From the NCBI GenBank assembly GCA_012862575.1, contig BLSF01000015.1, positions 185,545 to 249,544 on the forward strand: DNA of 64,000 bases, read 5' to 3'. The stretch comes from Parietichytrium sp. I65-24A (lineage: Eukaryota; Sar; Bigyra; Thraustochytrida; Thraustochytriidae). Positions 1-12,130 of this stretch are shown here, piece after piece (positions within the stretch are counted from its first letter, which is position 1; each line of letters opens with the position of its first letter). Below the pieces are notes generated by a model. That model had not been told where the DNA came from. It made no database searches and was given only the letters and a program-made list of their open reading frames with translations. A program made the position numbers and the translations under genes.

Positions 1-535
1 CACGTGCCCGAATGTAGACATTTGCAGGCCCAAAGCACATGGAAAATTTAGCAGTGTTTGCAGAGCTGAGGCACGACAAACGTCGGAAAGAAAAAACTCT
101 TGCCCGAGCGCTGCCTTGCGTTTGTTCTCAGGTTGTCAGGTGCTCCTGTTCAGTACTTTCTTCATGTATCGATAACTTGGCGTTACAGCCTGTCCATTTC
201 GCTCCCCAATCGTCATCGGAGCCGCTGCGTACATTTGAAGCGTGCCTAGAATCGGCCTTGGCTTCTTCATCTCCCGGCGACAAGTCCTGGTTGGGACGCA
301 TGCGGTGGATGCTTGAGCGATAGAAAACTTGGAATGAAGAGATACATAGTTTAATTGAATTTTTGGTTAGGCGCAAGAAAGTTTTGCAAAAACAGACAAG
401 CTTCGTTATTTTCAGGGGAGCTGGAAGGACACTTGGATTGTACACTGTTTCTATCGTGTTCCAAAATTGAAGCGCTGAAAAGTTATGGGCATAAGGCTGG
501 ACGACGGCTGAGAGGTACAGGCAGCTGTCAAGGAT
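1..535. other. Left edge and downstream flank of the sugar dehydrogenase; no gene identified
   Basis: Short open frames exist on both strands here, but none resembles a protein family I know and none has clear splice partners. The last part must contain the 3' UTR of the minus-strand dehydrogenase that ends at 536. An exon of a gene continuing off the left edge cannot be excluded: one minus-strand frame at 128-445 is rich in Ser, Asp and Glu. Confidence 0.5.
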
Positions 536-1690
536 TTACTTTTGGCAAAAGTATTCGACATTGTCGAACGCTGCGAGGGCCTTGAGCTCCTCGCGGTTCT
601 GGTTGTGCATGTGCATGACAAAAACTTTGTCGTACTCCTCAACGCGCTCGAGTGTCTCAACCTTCTGCATGCCGTGGAACTCTTTGACGAGCGGATCGTA
701 AAAGTGCACATCGATCTTCTGCTCGATGAGCTGCTCGCAAAACTCCTTCTGTGGTGCCTCACGGGTGTCTCCGACGTTTGGCTTGTAAGAAACTCCGCAC
801 ACGAGAACCTTCTCGGTGGTTGGGTTCGTGCGCTCGACTGCAAGGCGAGCAGGGCGGCTGTACATGGACTCCATGGAGGCGGAGAGGATTGGCCATGCGC
901 ACTCGCGGTTCGAGTAGATAAGGAACATTGGGTCGCAAGGAATGCAGTGGCCTCCAACACCAACCCATGGACGGAAAGGGGTAAAGCCGTATGGCTTGGT
1001 GCTTGCAGCGTCGATGATCTCATGCACGTCAAGTCCGCTCTTGTCGCAAAAGTCTGACATCTCGTTGGCGAACATAATGTTCACAGCGCGGAAAGAGTTC
1101 TCCAAGAGCTTGGAGGCCTCAGAGTGCTCAGCGTTCTTGACTGGAACAACGGTTGTAAACACGCCCTGGTAGAAGGAGGCGGCCATGATGGTGGACTCCG
1201 AGTTGAGACCTCCAACGAGTTTAGGGATGTCCTTAAGAGCTGGGTCCTTGCGGCCAGGGTCAATGCGCTCAGGGCTGTTTGCGACCAAGAAGCCGCGGTC
1301 GACGAAAGATTGGAAGCACTTGCGGGTGTCGCCCACTCCGACGGTGGACTCGAGGATGATGAGGCTTCCGTTCTTTGCATGCTTGTCAAGGGTGTTACGG
1401 ACAGCTTCCACGATGCGCAAGTCTGGGGACTTGTCCTCCATGCATGGGGTTGGGACGCAGATGATGTAGATGTCACTGTCCTCAATGTCAGCAGTGTTGG
1501 TGGTAAATGTGATGCCCTCGAGCTGGTGGTCCTCCACATCCTCTACGGTGGACTTGCCGCCCTTGAGCATGGCAATCACGCGCGGGTTGGCGTCGAAGCC
1601 GATGACCTCATGTCCAGCAGCCTTGATGAGGGTGCACAATGGGAGGCCGACATAGCCAGTTCCCACGACGGTGACAACCTTGGAGGTCAT
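536..1690 (-). CDS. Nucleotide-sugar dehydrogenase (UDP-glucose/GDP-mannose dehydrogenase family, WecC/WbpA-like)
   Basis: Predicted to oxidise the C6 hydroxyl of a UDP-sugar to the uronic acid in two NAD+-dependent steps, in the cytosol, supplying precursors for surface polysaccharide. The 384-residue product opens with a Rossmann NAD motif, GTGYVGLP (about residues 11-18). The central part has NSPERIDPG, and a GVGGHCIPCDP block carries the expected catalytic Cys at about residue 249. The C-terminal third (VLVCGVSYKPNVGDTREAP) is the UDP-binding domain. Bacterial relatives usually read HCIPVDP; here the Val is Cys. Single exon with an ATG start, and length close to bacterial enzymes. The family is certain. 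The substrate (UDP-GlcNAc, UDP-ManNAc or UDP-Glc) is not, although the sequence looks closer to the HexNAc dehydrogenases than to eukaryotic UDP-glucose dehydrogenase. Confidence 0.9.
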   Translation of the reverse strand: MTSKVVTVVGTGYVGLPLCTLIKAAGHEVIGFDANPRVIAMLKGGKSTVEDVEDHQLEGITFTTNTADIEDSDIYIICVPTPCMEDKSPDLRIVEAVRNTLDKHAKNGSLIILESTVGVGDTRKCFQSFVDRGFLVANSPERIDPGRKDPALKDIPKLVGGLNSESTIMAASFYQGVFTTVVPVKNAEHSEASKLLENSFRAVNIMFANEMSDFCDKSGLDVHEIIDAASTKPYGFTPFRPWVGVGGHCIPCDPMFLIYSNRECAWPILSASMESMYSRPARLAVERTNPTTEKVLVCGVSYKPNVGDTREAPQKEFCEQLIEQKIDVHFYDPLVKEFHGMQKVETLERVEEYDKVFVMHMHNQNREELKALAAFDNVEYFCQK

Positions 1691-1985
1691 TTTTTCCGGA
1701 TTGCGAAAGGAAGCGGCGAGGGGGAAAGGAAGCGCGAGTGTTGCGGTGGTTGGTGTGGCTGCTGCTTTCGCTTGTGCTTGCGCTGCTGGTTTGGGGTTTT
1801 GTTTGCGTTTTGGTTTCTGCTTTCTTGATTTGGGCTCTGGACTGCTTGCCCAGGTCGATTGACAACGCTCACAGCTCTATCTGCACCTACCCAACTAGAC
1901 TTTGGCTCACAACTGATCACTTTCGAAATGCTAAAGTATGCTAACTTTCAGTAACTCGATGCACGCCCCTCTCACTATCACTTGC

Positions 1986-2100
1986 ACTTTCGCTTTCACT
2001 TTCACTTTCACTTCTCCTCCCTCTCTCCTTCTCTCCCTCCTTCAATCCCTCCCTCTTTCCTCCTCTCTCCTCTCTCATCTCTCATCTCTCATCTCTCCTT
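1986..2100. repeat. Pyrimidine tract (CTTTCA / TCTCATC units)
   Basis: Over 100 bases almost purely of C and T on the plus strand, beginning with repeated CTTTCA and ending with repeated TCTCATC. It lies about 300 bases upstream of the minus-strand dehydrogenase start, so it is a purine tract in that gene's sense direction. Confidence 0.85.
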
Positions 2101-2216
2101 TCAAAGACATTGTGCGACAAAAGGTGTCACCACATAGATGTAAACTTGCTTTACGGAGCCAGAGCGGAGGAGGAAAAACAAAGAGCGGGAACAGCGTGAG
2201 CGGGGCGAGCGAGTGA

Positions 2217-2345
2217 CAGTCACAAGAGAGAAACAGAGACAGAAACAGATAGTGAGAGGGAGAAAGAGAGAGAGGGAGCGAGATATCCGAGGAAAGAAGA
2301 GAGAGAGGGCAAGAAAGAAGTGGAAAAACGAAAACAGGGGAGAAG
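2217..2345. repeat. Purine-rich tract (GAGA / AAACAGAGAC)
   Basis: Plus strand almost entirely A and G for about 130 bases, including AGAGAGAGAG runs. A further GA-rich block follows at about 2519-2585. Confidence 0.8.
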
Positions 2346-5300
2346 AGCTCAGTAGCCGAATGAATAGCACGCCTTTATTAATTCAATACAAGATGGAGTC
2401 TTCTCTCCTTCTCTCCTTCCTTCCTCCTTTCTTGGCAGACCCTCCGAGACATCGAGAGAGGGAGAAGATCTGACGGATGGACTAGGACACGATAACTCCT
2501 TCCTACACGACCATACCAGGAGAGAAAGAGAAAGAGAGAGTAGCAAGCAACCTAAGGAAGAGAGGGGGAGGGAGAGCGAGGGTGTGTGCGTGCACTTTGG
2601 GGAGTAGGCACGGCTACAGTATCCCTTGAAAGACTTGGGAGCATGCACGCTCATTTTGTGCAGTTCAACAAAATCCAGACTTGGAAACCGTAACGAGCTG
2701 TTCAAGGCTTGTGACTTTCGCGGAGTGTGACAACCTCGTTCTCTCAACCTCAGTCTCTATTCTCTATTCTGTATCACTTCGTATCATATATAACATATAT
2801 ATCATGTGCATAGCGCTCGAAGATGGGCTCGGGAACATGTGAGAAGTGAGAAACGCACAATTGGTCGTGGCGGCTTAGTCCTGACTGTGAGTACCGTCAC
2901 GACAGACCATCACTTGGCCGCGGTGTGGTTGGCGCCATGGTCAATTTGAGGCCAGAACTGCCAGAACTGTGCAATATTGGCCTCCTCCTTTTCTCGAAAT
3001 CAAAAAATATACGAGGCTTCCAGCTCCGTGAGATTCCGTGAGGCCACAATAGAACCGAGGGCAAAGAGGCAAGGAAGGATTCCTGCGATCGCGCTTTCAA
3101 TTCTTTTGACTGACTTTCAATTGAGAGATTCATTCACAGTCAGCTCAGTCTGTGGTCAGTCGAGGGCAATGAGCTCGGAGCTCCTCACTTTTTCGCTCAA
3201 AACACTCAAAACCTGCACAGCTCGTCAGCTGCCCCACCAACTTTTGAAACTGTGAACATATGTGAACATGTCCACTCACTCATGCAGAGGTCAGTATGAT
3301 AAACTTACTACACAAATTGTTCTTCCTCTTTTGTTCCGGTGCGTTCGATACAACGAGCCACACATTTTCATTAGTTGCCTCTCAACCAAACCGACTGGTA
3401 TAGTACGAACCTTAGCTTTTAAAAAAATTCCGACTTTTTCCCTCACACTCACCCAATTACACTCGCGGAAGGAAGCGCCCTCACATCCACCCTCCTCCCG
3501 AGCTTTTCGCCGGTACTCGAGTACTAGCACTCTAGTTCTCGTTATACACCTCCCACCAGCTGCTATGCGTTTGCGTAGAGAGCCAGGAGGATGGAGGCTA
3601 GGGTAACGCGTGAAGAGGTCCTAAGCGATCGAAGAAACCTCTTTGGGAATGCATATCTCGGATTTTTGTCTAGCCTAGTAAGTTATCATCAAGGAGGGTG
3701 AAAAGTCGTCTAGGACCACATGGGTATGGGAATGCCCACTCGTCACAAAGCATCGAAAACATCACAAAACTGTCAAAGATGCGCCGTCGACAATGGACTC
3801 GGGAAAGGGAGAGAGAGCAAAGAGTGAGGAGCCGTCGCGTCGGTTGCAGGATTCAGATAACTTTTAATTAATGAACGATATGGACAGGTTAGATTCTGAC
3901 ATATGATTCACAGTCAGTTCCAAAAGGGGCAATTCCTGTGTAAGCTAGTCGCATTCAATACTCAACTTTTCTTGTCGTGCATGCACATTGTCTACAGATG
4001 CACTAGCGCGACTCATAGTCCTGGAGAGGAGATCATCAGTGTTTCTTGCTGGTAATCGTAGGTAGACATGTAGACCGCCTAAAATGCACTTAAGCTTTCT
4101 GCCTGCCGCGACTGCCACGTGGATTCTATCTATGTGAAATATGTGAAACTCCACGGCGTGCACTTGTCGCTGCACCCCGAGAAACCCCACCGAGCTGTGT
4201 TTTGGCCCCTTGAATTCTTCGAAGCGCTGAGCTCGCTTCCTCAGCTTTTCATCCGCCCGTCCGCCCGCCCACCCGTGCATCCGCCTTCCGCCATCCGTTT
4301 CGTTCAATTCATATTCGTCACAATCTCGCACAAATATTGCGTCCCTAACGCCCTTTGTAGTTGCTGGCGCCAGTACCAACGAGCTAGCCCTTCTCCTAGC
4401 TGGATTGCAGTGTTTGTGCATTCTGGAGGTGCATTCGTAGCCTCCGAGAGGTGCTCGCTACCCCCCTCTCGCTTCCCTCTTTCGGATTCACTCGTACAAG
4501 ATCCTTCGGTGGGGATGGTCCTAGAGAGGAGGCGGAGGGTGAGAGGTCTGAGTCTGGTGCTAGATTGCGCGAAATCTCGGGCGATGGGCGAGGGAAGAGT
4601 GTGTTTTTTTCAACCTTCAGCCCACGAGATTGTTCGAAAGATGCTTCGTAGTACGATATTTACGATACAGCACGGCTAGAGAGCGTAGGGTCGCATTCAC
4701 AAACCGTCCTGCGAAAAAAGCAAATTGTGTTCAAGATTGGTGGGATTAGGTCGTTTCTTACCTCTGAGGAGTCGCATTTTAATTCTCGAGGAATCTTTTG
4801 TAGTTGACCTCGGCGCTTCTTGCGCTGAAGATGCTGAACAAGCCTGCACCTGGGTGACCGCGAGAGATGAAAACGTTTCATGAATTTGCACACATCATCT
4901 CAGCTTTTGTGCTTTCTCTCTTTATAAAGTCTGAAATTTATTCTCTGTTTCGTGTTGGGTTTGCTGTTAGTTTTCGGCACAGTACAAAATTTGGATGGGA
5001 AGAGATAGAAAGAGCGGGGTGTTCTGCAGCCCCATGCGCTACCAGCACGCTCGTGCGTGAAGCCCACCATTCATTTGTCATAGCGAGTGTGTGAAGGTCG
5101 TGTATCCTATCGATTTTGAGAGCCAGCTTCTCTCCCTTTGGTTAGCAACGTCTGTTAAGGTTTCATTTTTGTCCTTTCGACCTTTCACACCATTTGGCTT
5201 GACCGGATGAGACAGTTGACTTGTCTCGAGCCAAGTGAGAAGAAGAGTCTAAAATATGTTCAGTGCTGTGCACGCACCAGGCAGCCGATCAAAATAAAGA

Positions 5301-7857
5301 GGCTGATTTTGCTTCAACGTCACCTCGTTCATAGCACCAACCCTCCATTTGACAACAAAACTCGGACGACGGGTGTTCTACGTGTCGAGGGAGCACGGGA
5401 GCACTGAATCGCATTTGTGGCTTCTGCGACTCACCAAGAAATACGAGAGGTCATCAGCCATGTCGAAATGAACAAGGGACGTGGAGGCGATTGGTGCTGG
5501 GATCACGAAAGACTCGCCACTCCCGCGCCGCGCTGCACGACTGCCTTAACACGCATTACCCGAGCTCGAACCGGTGACATGTCGTATAGTTTTGGAGTCT
5601 TTCACTTGTATAATAGACGCTTTGCCCTTGATGTCGTCATAAGCCCGGCGCAGGCATTGTACTAGTCGATGTTGCGGGAAAATTAGCCGAATCGCAACGT
5701 CATTTGACTGGATTCTTCCGCCCCGAATCGCTCGCCGTGCTCGCCATCGGCTGCCCAACAATTTGGAACTCCACCAAACCGTTCCCAACCCCAAACTCTT
5801 CAAGAAAACCATTCTCACCTCCATCTCAGAAACACCAGCAACACCGGAAACTCCATTCCAGAAAGTGGTCCATGCTGTCCATGCGCGGGGTACATTGAGG
5901 CAGTCATACTAACTAGTAGCTATGTGCAGTAGCACACCTTCTTCATGATGACCCCCACATGCACGCGTGCCTCGCACTGTTACCCTACATCATGCAATCA
6001 TATAGATACGAATTTCAACATAGACGTCCGCCGTGGCTCTCTCCGCTAGCGAAGTGCTTAGTCAGTGGGACCAGTACAGGGACCAGAGAAACGCGCCATG
6101 TCCGACGGGCAGTCTGGGACTCTCTGCTATGTTCTGCGATCTCCAACGCGAGGAGCTGCTCGTTGTTCCTCGGGGGAGAAGGAAGGAACGAAGAAAGAAA
6201 GGAAGTGCGATTAGTGCGATTGTGAGTTTCCCTATCTAAAATCGTGTGGACGGTGCTGCTAGCTAGCTGGCGAAGTAGTAGTAGCTCGTGTTGAAGAAAG
6301 TATGGCGCGAGCTAGGGGGGCTGACGATGTGTGACTGATAATTTGGAGATTTGAGATTTATGCCCAGTGACAATGCATTCGGCAGGCAAGCAAAGGATGG
6401 AAAGAGGAAAAAGAAATGAATAAATCAGTCGATCGGCCAATCTGTGACTGTGAATCCATTCTCCTGGTTGTTGTCATTAGAATCATGCGCTCTTAATTAA
6501 AGATAGGATTTAGAAAAACAGATCAAGTTACGTGAAAACCACGATTCAAGCATTTTGTAGCGCGCGACAAATGAACTGGCGTCATATTTTTCAACTAACA
6601 ATGGCTTGTTTCTCTACTGGTAAGGAGATGAGGGGTTTTCGGAAACCGGTACAGACACCGGTACAGACAGAGAGAATACTGAGTACCTCTGTGTCCTTGG
6701 TTGTGAGATGTCTTCACGAAACCCGCTTTGCCCGGAAAGAGTGCTGTAGAAGTATCGCGGCACATTTCGCGACTCACTGCACGTGAGACATGAGGGTTGG
6801 CCGATTGCGCTACGAAGCGTCGAGTGTAACGTGACTTGGTTTGCTCGAATGGGGAGCTTGCAATGGGTGGCTTTGACATTTCAGTGTATTGCAGCTGCCG
6901 CAAAGTCACAAGGATCGCGTTGGAGACAATGGAGTCGAAAAATACGCGTCTGCTGTCGCATCAATTGAAAGCAACGGGTAAAGATGACATTCGAGAAAGG
7001 TAACTAGCGAGTGACTTACAGAGTACTGGAGCTGTCGAGGAACGAATGAGTGTGAGAGCCGGAAACTTCCAAAATGCACGTGTTACCTCTTGCTTTGCTT
7101 CACACAAATAAGTTACATTTACAGACGGTACAAATCGTCGTACCTTAGGAGGAAGCGAAGAAGCGAACAGTGTGAGAAGTGTGAGAAGTGTGGACAATAA
7201 ATAATAATTGTTTTTGCAAACGACGACGCCGACACGAACGACAAGCTCTACGTTCCTACGTTCTTCTTCGCCACTGGCTGGTCAACAGGGATTCCTTCCG
7301 TCGACCCACCATGAGTCGTTCGTTCTTCGCGTGGGCCGCTCTTGTTTCACCATGTCCACTGAGCATTTGCGGAGTGTTGGAATTGTTGGCGCTACACGAC
7401 GTTTCCGCAGATTGATAATCAACACGCTACAGAGAGGGCAGAGAGAACGCGGCAAAAGTTGTTTTTGCAAGAGCGCTCCTGAGCTCTCAGAGGCTCTCGC
7501 TTTACGCTGACGAAAGCCTCTACTTTGCCATCTCAGTCGATGAGCTTAGCTTCAAATTGCATCTGCTCTGCTTTGATTGATTGATTGAGAATTACCGGGA
7601 AGAGGTTGAATCAAGCTTGTTGGACACCTCGCTACTTTGAGGAAATTAGTGAGCGACTAACATCTCTAGGGTACTTTCGACTTATCTCAGCCACTGCCGA
7701 GAAATGCCGTTTTGCATAAGTAGACCGTAGGAAAGCCTCTTAGGAGATCCACATCCTCGTTCTCGAAAGTGTGCTCTAGGTGACGGTGTCAATATCATAT
7801 CTTCATTATCGTTAATGGTAATCATGGTCTAGCGACCAAAGTTGGAATGAAAGTATT

Positions 7858-7928
7858 TTCTTCTCTTTCTTTCCTTCTTTCTTTCCCCTTCCTTCATCTT
7901 TTCTTTTTTTCTTTCTTTCTCTTTTTCA
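7858..7928. repeat. Pyrimidine tract (TTTC / TTCC)
   Basis: About 70 bases of nearly pure C and T, dominated by CTTTCTTT and CCTTCC units. No gene is adjacent. Confidence 0.85.
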
Positions 7929-8720
7929 GAACAGGTGGTTGCTGCCCCAGTCAGTTCCGACATTCCTCGTTGTATATTGGTCAGTGGCCGATTCAAGATG
8001 GTCTAGGGCAGTGCCGTATACAACAAGATTGGGCTAAAGATAAGTGACTCTTCCGCGGCTTTTTGGGCCGCAGCCAGGTCTCTTGTGTCTCCTGTGATCT
8101 CCTGTGTCTCATTTTCCTCTTGGCTGAGATTTCCGGAATCGCGCTTGCTGTCTCACAAAGTCTAAAGAAAGCTTCAAAGCCAGCGCTGTTCAATGAGGAC
8201 GACATTTAAAATTTGCCATGAGTGGAGCGCCACTGACACATCAGACACAGCCTAGTGGGCAGCCGAGCGCAGGAGAATGAATAATTATTCCGATTGCCAC
8301 ACCGACAAATAAGCGAACGTCAACAAGCCCTTCTTTTTCAAGAGTTCCGTGACCCACCTACTTTTGTGAAGCCGAGAAAAGTTTTATTGACCGACTGTGA
8401 CAACGTATTGACTCGTTGCTTGTCGTGCCGCCCAAAACTAACTGTTCACGAGCGAACGAAAACTTGACAAGTTCAACTTTCCTCACGTCAGTCCCGATAC
8501 GCTAGTCTACCAACTCACTGTCAGTACCGGTACATACTTCGCGGTCGCGAGTGCAAGCGTCGAACATTGGAGCTTTTGCTGTTGGGCCTCTTCGAGAGTT
8601 TTCGAACCATTGTGCGAATGCAAAAGAAACAGCCAACTTTTCCGTCACCACATCTCTTTCCGGTGGGTTCAATACTCGTCGTCCCATAACTTGAGAGCTT
8701 AACTTACCGGCGATTCTTGT

Positions 8721-8745
8721 CACGTCACGTCACGTCACGTCACGT
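8721..8745. repeat. CACGT tandem repeat (5 copies)
   Basis: Five exact copies of the 5-base unit CACGT, followed by CCAGTCCAG. CACGT overlaps the E-box-like core CACGTG, but here it is a plain short tandem array. Confidence 0.9.
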
Positions 8746-9606
8746 CCAGTCCAGCCTACACCAACACTGAGTAGCGACGTGAAGCCTTACTGCAAACTTC
8801 AAACTGCAAGCAAACAAACCTCGCCGTCAGGCATGTCAGGCAGCATGTACCGAGCACTGACTGTGAGTAAAGTAAGCTTGTCGGAACACATTGGTTTCCG
8901 CACGGTTTGCGGTCTGCAAATTGCGAAAGACCCGACAGAGTCCCAAGACCCCGTTGTGGAGCGAGATACGAGTACATTGGTGAAGAACACCAAGTTGTTA
9001 GAAATGAAAAAGAAAAGCTTGTCTCTCGCTGTTTGCTGTTCAGGCAAAGATAACTGGCGCGTCTCGTACTCTTTTTTTAAAGAAAAAATTGATTTAAATT
9101 AAGCGTGCATTATTTCATTCATTCATTCCTCACAAGCCATGACAAAAGTGCCAAAAAACTACAACTCTCTTGCAGGCCGGGTAAGGAAGTAATTGTAAAC
9201 CTCACTCCATTTTTGTTTCTTTGGAGCGCAATTCTTTGTCGAGGATGTCGAGAGCTGAGCTTACTGAGCTTGCTGAGCTGAGCACGAGTACGATAACAAA
9301 TCTCGCGTTCCGAATGTTTCCGAATATTTCTGTGTTGGACCGAGACGCGATGCGGGACCCCGCCCAGCGGCAATCAGTGTTGACCGCTCCCCGTTCTAGT
9401 CTTTGCTATGAGAAGCATCTAAGGCTTCTTGTGATGAAGCGAAGAAAGCGAAGTGACTTTACTTTCTCGAATGAGATTAGCAGAATTTGTACCGGCCCAG
9501 TAGCGCCTCAGCTCTCGGCTCCTGATGACGAAGCGTACCTACGCATGACGTCATGTGTCTTGAAGAGTATTGAAAATACCGGAACTTCAAGGAGATCCGC
9601 TCACAT

Positions 9607-9720
9607 AGTCCATCATCATGATCATGATGATCAATGATGATCGTGATCACGTGATTGCACGTGGCCCTAGTGAGATTGATTTCAATCTATCAATCAAAAC
9701 TCAATGATCATTGATCAATG
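9607..9720. repeat. GATC/ATGATC palindrome-rich cluster upstream of the EF-hand gene
   Basis: A dense set of overlapping palindromes: CATCATGATCATGATG, TGATCGTGATCACGTGA and CAATGATCATTGATCAATG. They end about 140 bases before the EF-hand start codon, so they may fold or act as paired binding sites in its promoter; this is inference only. Confidence 0.6.
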
Positions 9721-9857
9721 CAATCAACATCGAGAAAGAAAGTAAGTAAGTAAGAAAGAAAGAAAAAGTGGAAGGGCGACAAACATATAGACAGCAGGAG
9801 AGCGAAGGCTGAGACGGCAGTGCATGTGTCGTGCTGCTGACATGCTCTGCCCTCACG

Positions 9858-11840
9858 ATGGGAGGGCTAGGGTCGAAAGGCACGAGCGAGAGGTTTCTGA
9901 CCGAAGATGAGCGCCTCGAGCAACGGGCGAATCGGGCGCGGCAAATTGTGGTCCCCCCGAGCAAACTGAAAACTTTCGAGCCAAATGACGATATTGTAGG
10001 AGAGGAGTGGAAGGCGATGAGCATCTTGTCGACGGGGCTGCTGATGGACGTCACCGTAATCAACCAGATGTACTCGCTCTTCTGCTACGCGGACCTGGAC
10101 CATAGCCACTCGGTGGACTTGCTGGAGATGTTTTACTTTCTGCGTATCGAGGATTCGCCGTTCAACAAAAAACTCTTCAGGCTCTTTAACATGGACGGGA
10201 GTGGGGAGGTAAACTTTTTGGAGTTCACGAGCTCTCTGTGGAACCTGTGCACGTGGCCAGAAGACCAGATGGCAGAGCTCATGTTCTTCGTTTACGACGC
10301 CGACCGCTCAGGATACTTGGACACTGAAGAGTGTTCTGAGCTAGTGTCTGACGTGTTTGCGCTTCGCTCGACGAATATCGAGACAAACATCCTCACCGAC
10401 TCGCTATTGAGCATCGCAGCCAAAGGCATTTATGCGAGCGAGCGCCGCGTATCTTTGGAAGCGTTTACTGACTGGGCGGGTCACCACGAGGAAATTTTGC
10501 ATCCGATGAAATGCATGTACAAGTTGGTGCGCAACCGTGTGCTTGGAACACAATATTGGGACGAAATTGCCAAACGAGCTCGCATGGCCGCGCTTGAGTC
10601 GCTCGTTGCTGTGGTGCGCAAGATGTTGGGCACTCCAGGAGCAAGGGATGCTGTAAGCAAAACCTTCGTGGAGAATGAGAAGAGACGGGAGAGAGAGATG
10701 CAGCGCAAACAACAAAATGCAGCCTGGGGGGACTCATACGAAGGCCTGGACGACCATGGATTACGGCTGAAGGCACGCGTCGACGAGGCAAAGCACCGTG
10801 TGGCTGCCGTAAAGCTTTTGCATGAGGAGCGCGCAAACCGATACCGAAAATGGGATGCTGTGATTCGTCGTCTTGAATCGAAGAACGACCCACTCAGTGT
10901 CTTACTCCGCCTCAGCCATCGAAGTTTGTCATCGACTTTGCGGGAGGAGTTTGATACGCACTGGAACCAGGCCATGCCTGATTTGCAGGCAAAGCTCTAT
11001 GACCGCGAAAGCAGACTAACGAAGCTTGTCGCGAACAAAAAATTGAAAAATGAGTTGTATATCAGACGCAAGCTACCTCAACTCCTTGATGAAGAAGGTC
11101 GCGCGGAAGAGTCCGTGCGCTTCTCTGCGGCTGCGTCGAAACAGATTTGGGCGGAGCAGTCGCTTCAGCGCAAGCTAGAGGCACGCCAAGCTCTGCGAGA
11201 GAGTGGCGGAAATAAGCACCTGGGAACAAATGGCGAAGATTCCGATGAAAGTGGCAGTGACAATGACAGTGACTCCGGTGATGATGGTGAATCAAGCGGA
11301 TCTTCGGTAGACAGTGACTCTCTCTTCGAGCAAGAGCTTTCTAAAAAGTTCAACACTCCAGAACTGCGAAAGTTACGTCGGAGATACTTTCAAAATTGGA
11401 GTCCGCCAGAGGAAGCTAAAGCGTCAGACAATATTCGAGCGGGTAGGCCGAAGGCCAATATTCTTCCCTTCAAAGATTCCAAGATGATGGAGTTTCTCGG
11501 GGAGTTTATGAACGATGAAAAGGTAGCTGCCGAGCTTGAGGAACAGGACCGGAAAGCTCGAGAGGAGATTGCAAGGAAAGAAATGCGTGCGGCAAAGAAG
11601 GCACAGAGAAAATTTCTGAAGCAAGCCTTCTACAGCAATATGCCCGCTAGCTCAAAAGAGCACGCTAAAATAGGTCAGTACCCCATGCAAAATCTTAAAC
11701 GACCCCCCGAAGAGTGGAAACAGGTGCAAATTATTCGGGTCCGGAACGATCTTGCAGGCATTCGCAACGAATCAATTGACGGCAAACCGCTTCGCGCGCC
11801 GAGAGCGCGGAAGAGAGGACGCCGGGGGCCTGACCTTTGA
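9858..11840 (+). CDS. EF-hand calcium-binding protein with N-myristoylation motif and long charged C-terminus
   Basis: The 660-residue product begins MGGLGSKG, which fits an N-myristoylation signal (Gly2, Ser6). This favours the ATG at 9858, which is also the first ATG of the frame. Three EF-hand loops follow: DLDHSHSVDLLE (about 79-90), NMDGSGEVNFLE (111-122, Asn at position 1) and DADRSGYLDTEE (147-158, canonical). The layout resembles the calcineurin-B/NCS type N-terminal module. The rest has no catalytic domain I recognise. It is helical and charged (coiled-coil-like about 260-430), with an acidic Ser/Asp run near 465-490 and a very basic end (RAPRARKRGRRG). A calcium-regulated, membrane-attached scaffold is a reasonable inference; the partner is unknown. 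Single exon, convergent with the GT2 gene 290 bases downstream. Confidence 0.85.
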   Translation: MGGLGSKGTSERFLTEDERLEQRANRARQIVVPPSKLKTFEPNDDIVGEEWKAMSILSTGLLMDVTVINQMYSLFCYADLDHSHSVDLLEMFYFLRIEDSPFNKKLFRLFNMDGSGEVNFLEFTSSLWNLCTWPEDQMAELMFFVYDADRSGYLDTEECSELVSDVFALRSTNIETNILTDSLLSIAAKGIYASERRVSLEAFTDWAGHHEEILHPMKCMYKLVRNRVLGTQYWDEIAKRARMAALESLVAVVRKMLGTPGARDAVSKTFVENEKRREREMQRKQQNAAWGDSYEGLDDHGLRLKARVDEAKHRVAAVKLLHEERANRYRKWDAVIRRLESKNDPLSVLLRLSHRSLSSTLREEFDTHWNQAMPDLQAKLYDRESRLTKLVANKKLKNELYIRRKLPQLLDEEGRAEESVRFSAAASKQIWAEQSLQRKLEARQALRESGGNKHLGTNGEDSDESGSDNDSDSGDDGESSGSSVDSDSLFEQELSKKFNTPELRKLRRRYFQNWSPPEEAKASDNIRAGRPKANILPFKDSKMMEFLGEFMNDEKVAAELEEQDRKAREEIARKEMRAAKKAQRKFLKQAFYSNMPASSKEHAKIGQYPMQNLKRPPEEWKQVQIIRVRNDLAGIRNESIDGKPLRAPRARKRGRRGPDL

Positions 11841-12130
11841 AAAGTAATGACAATAATGAATCTTACAACCTTTACACTTCTCAACTCCGAAAACAGCCAG
11901 ATGTACACAGCCAGATGGCTTTGGGCGGCAAGACTGCTTGGAGAAAAAAAAATCACAATGGCGCCGGGGCAAGGTGGAGATGTGAAAAAAAAAAAAAAGT
12001 TGAGAAAGAGTGTGTAAAACAAGTTCAATTAGCAGCTGCGTGGCTACTTGAGGTTAGGTAAGTCAAGAGAGTGAAGAGATATATTCAGAAGTTTGAGGCA
12101 ACATATTCCAACAGGCGCCACCGCAACAAC

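Larger units (their letters stand above)
1691..9857. other. Gene-poor intergenic stretch rich in simple sequence
   Basis: About 8 kb in which I can support no gene. Open frames are short, overlap on both strands and show no recognisable motif or coherent splice chain. It holds pyrimidine and purine tracts (see separate repeats), a CACGT tandem repeat, a GATC/ATCAT palindromic cluster, and several CTAG/TAGTA-rich patches (for example 3500-3720, 5640-5940 and 6250-6310). The first few hundred bases serve the dehydrogenase and the last few hundred the EF-hand gene as promoter and leader. Non-coding RNA genes could be hidden here; no tRNA-like box pair was seen. Confidence 0.5.
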
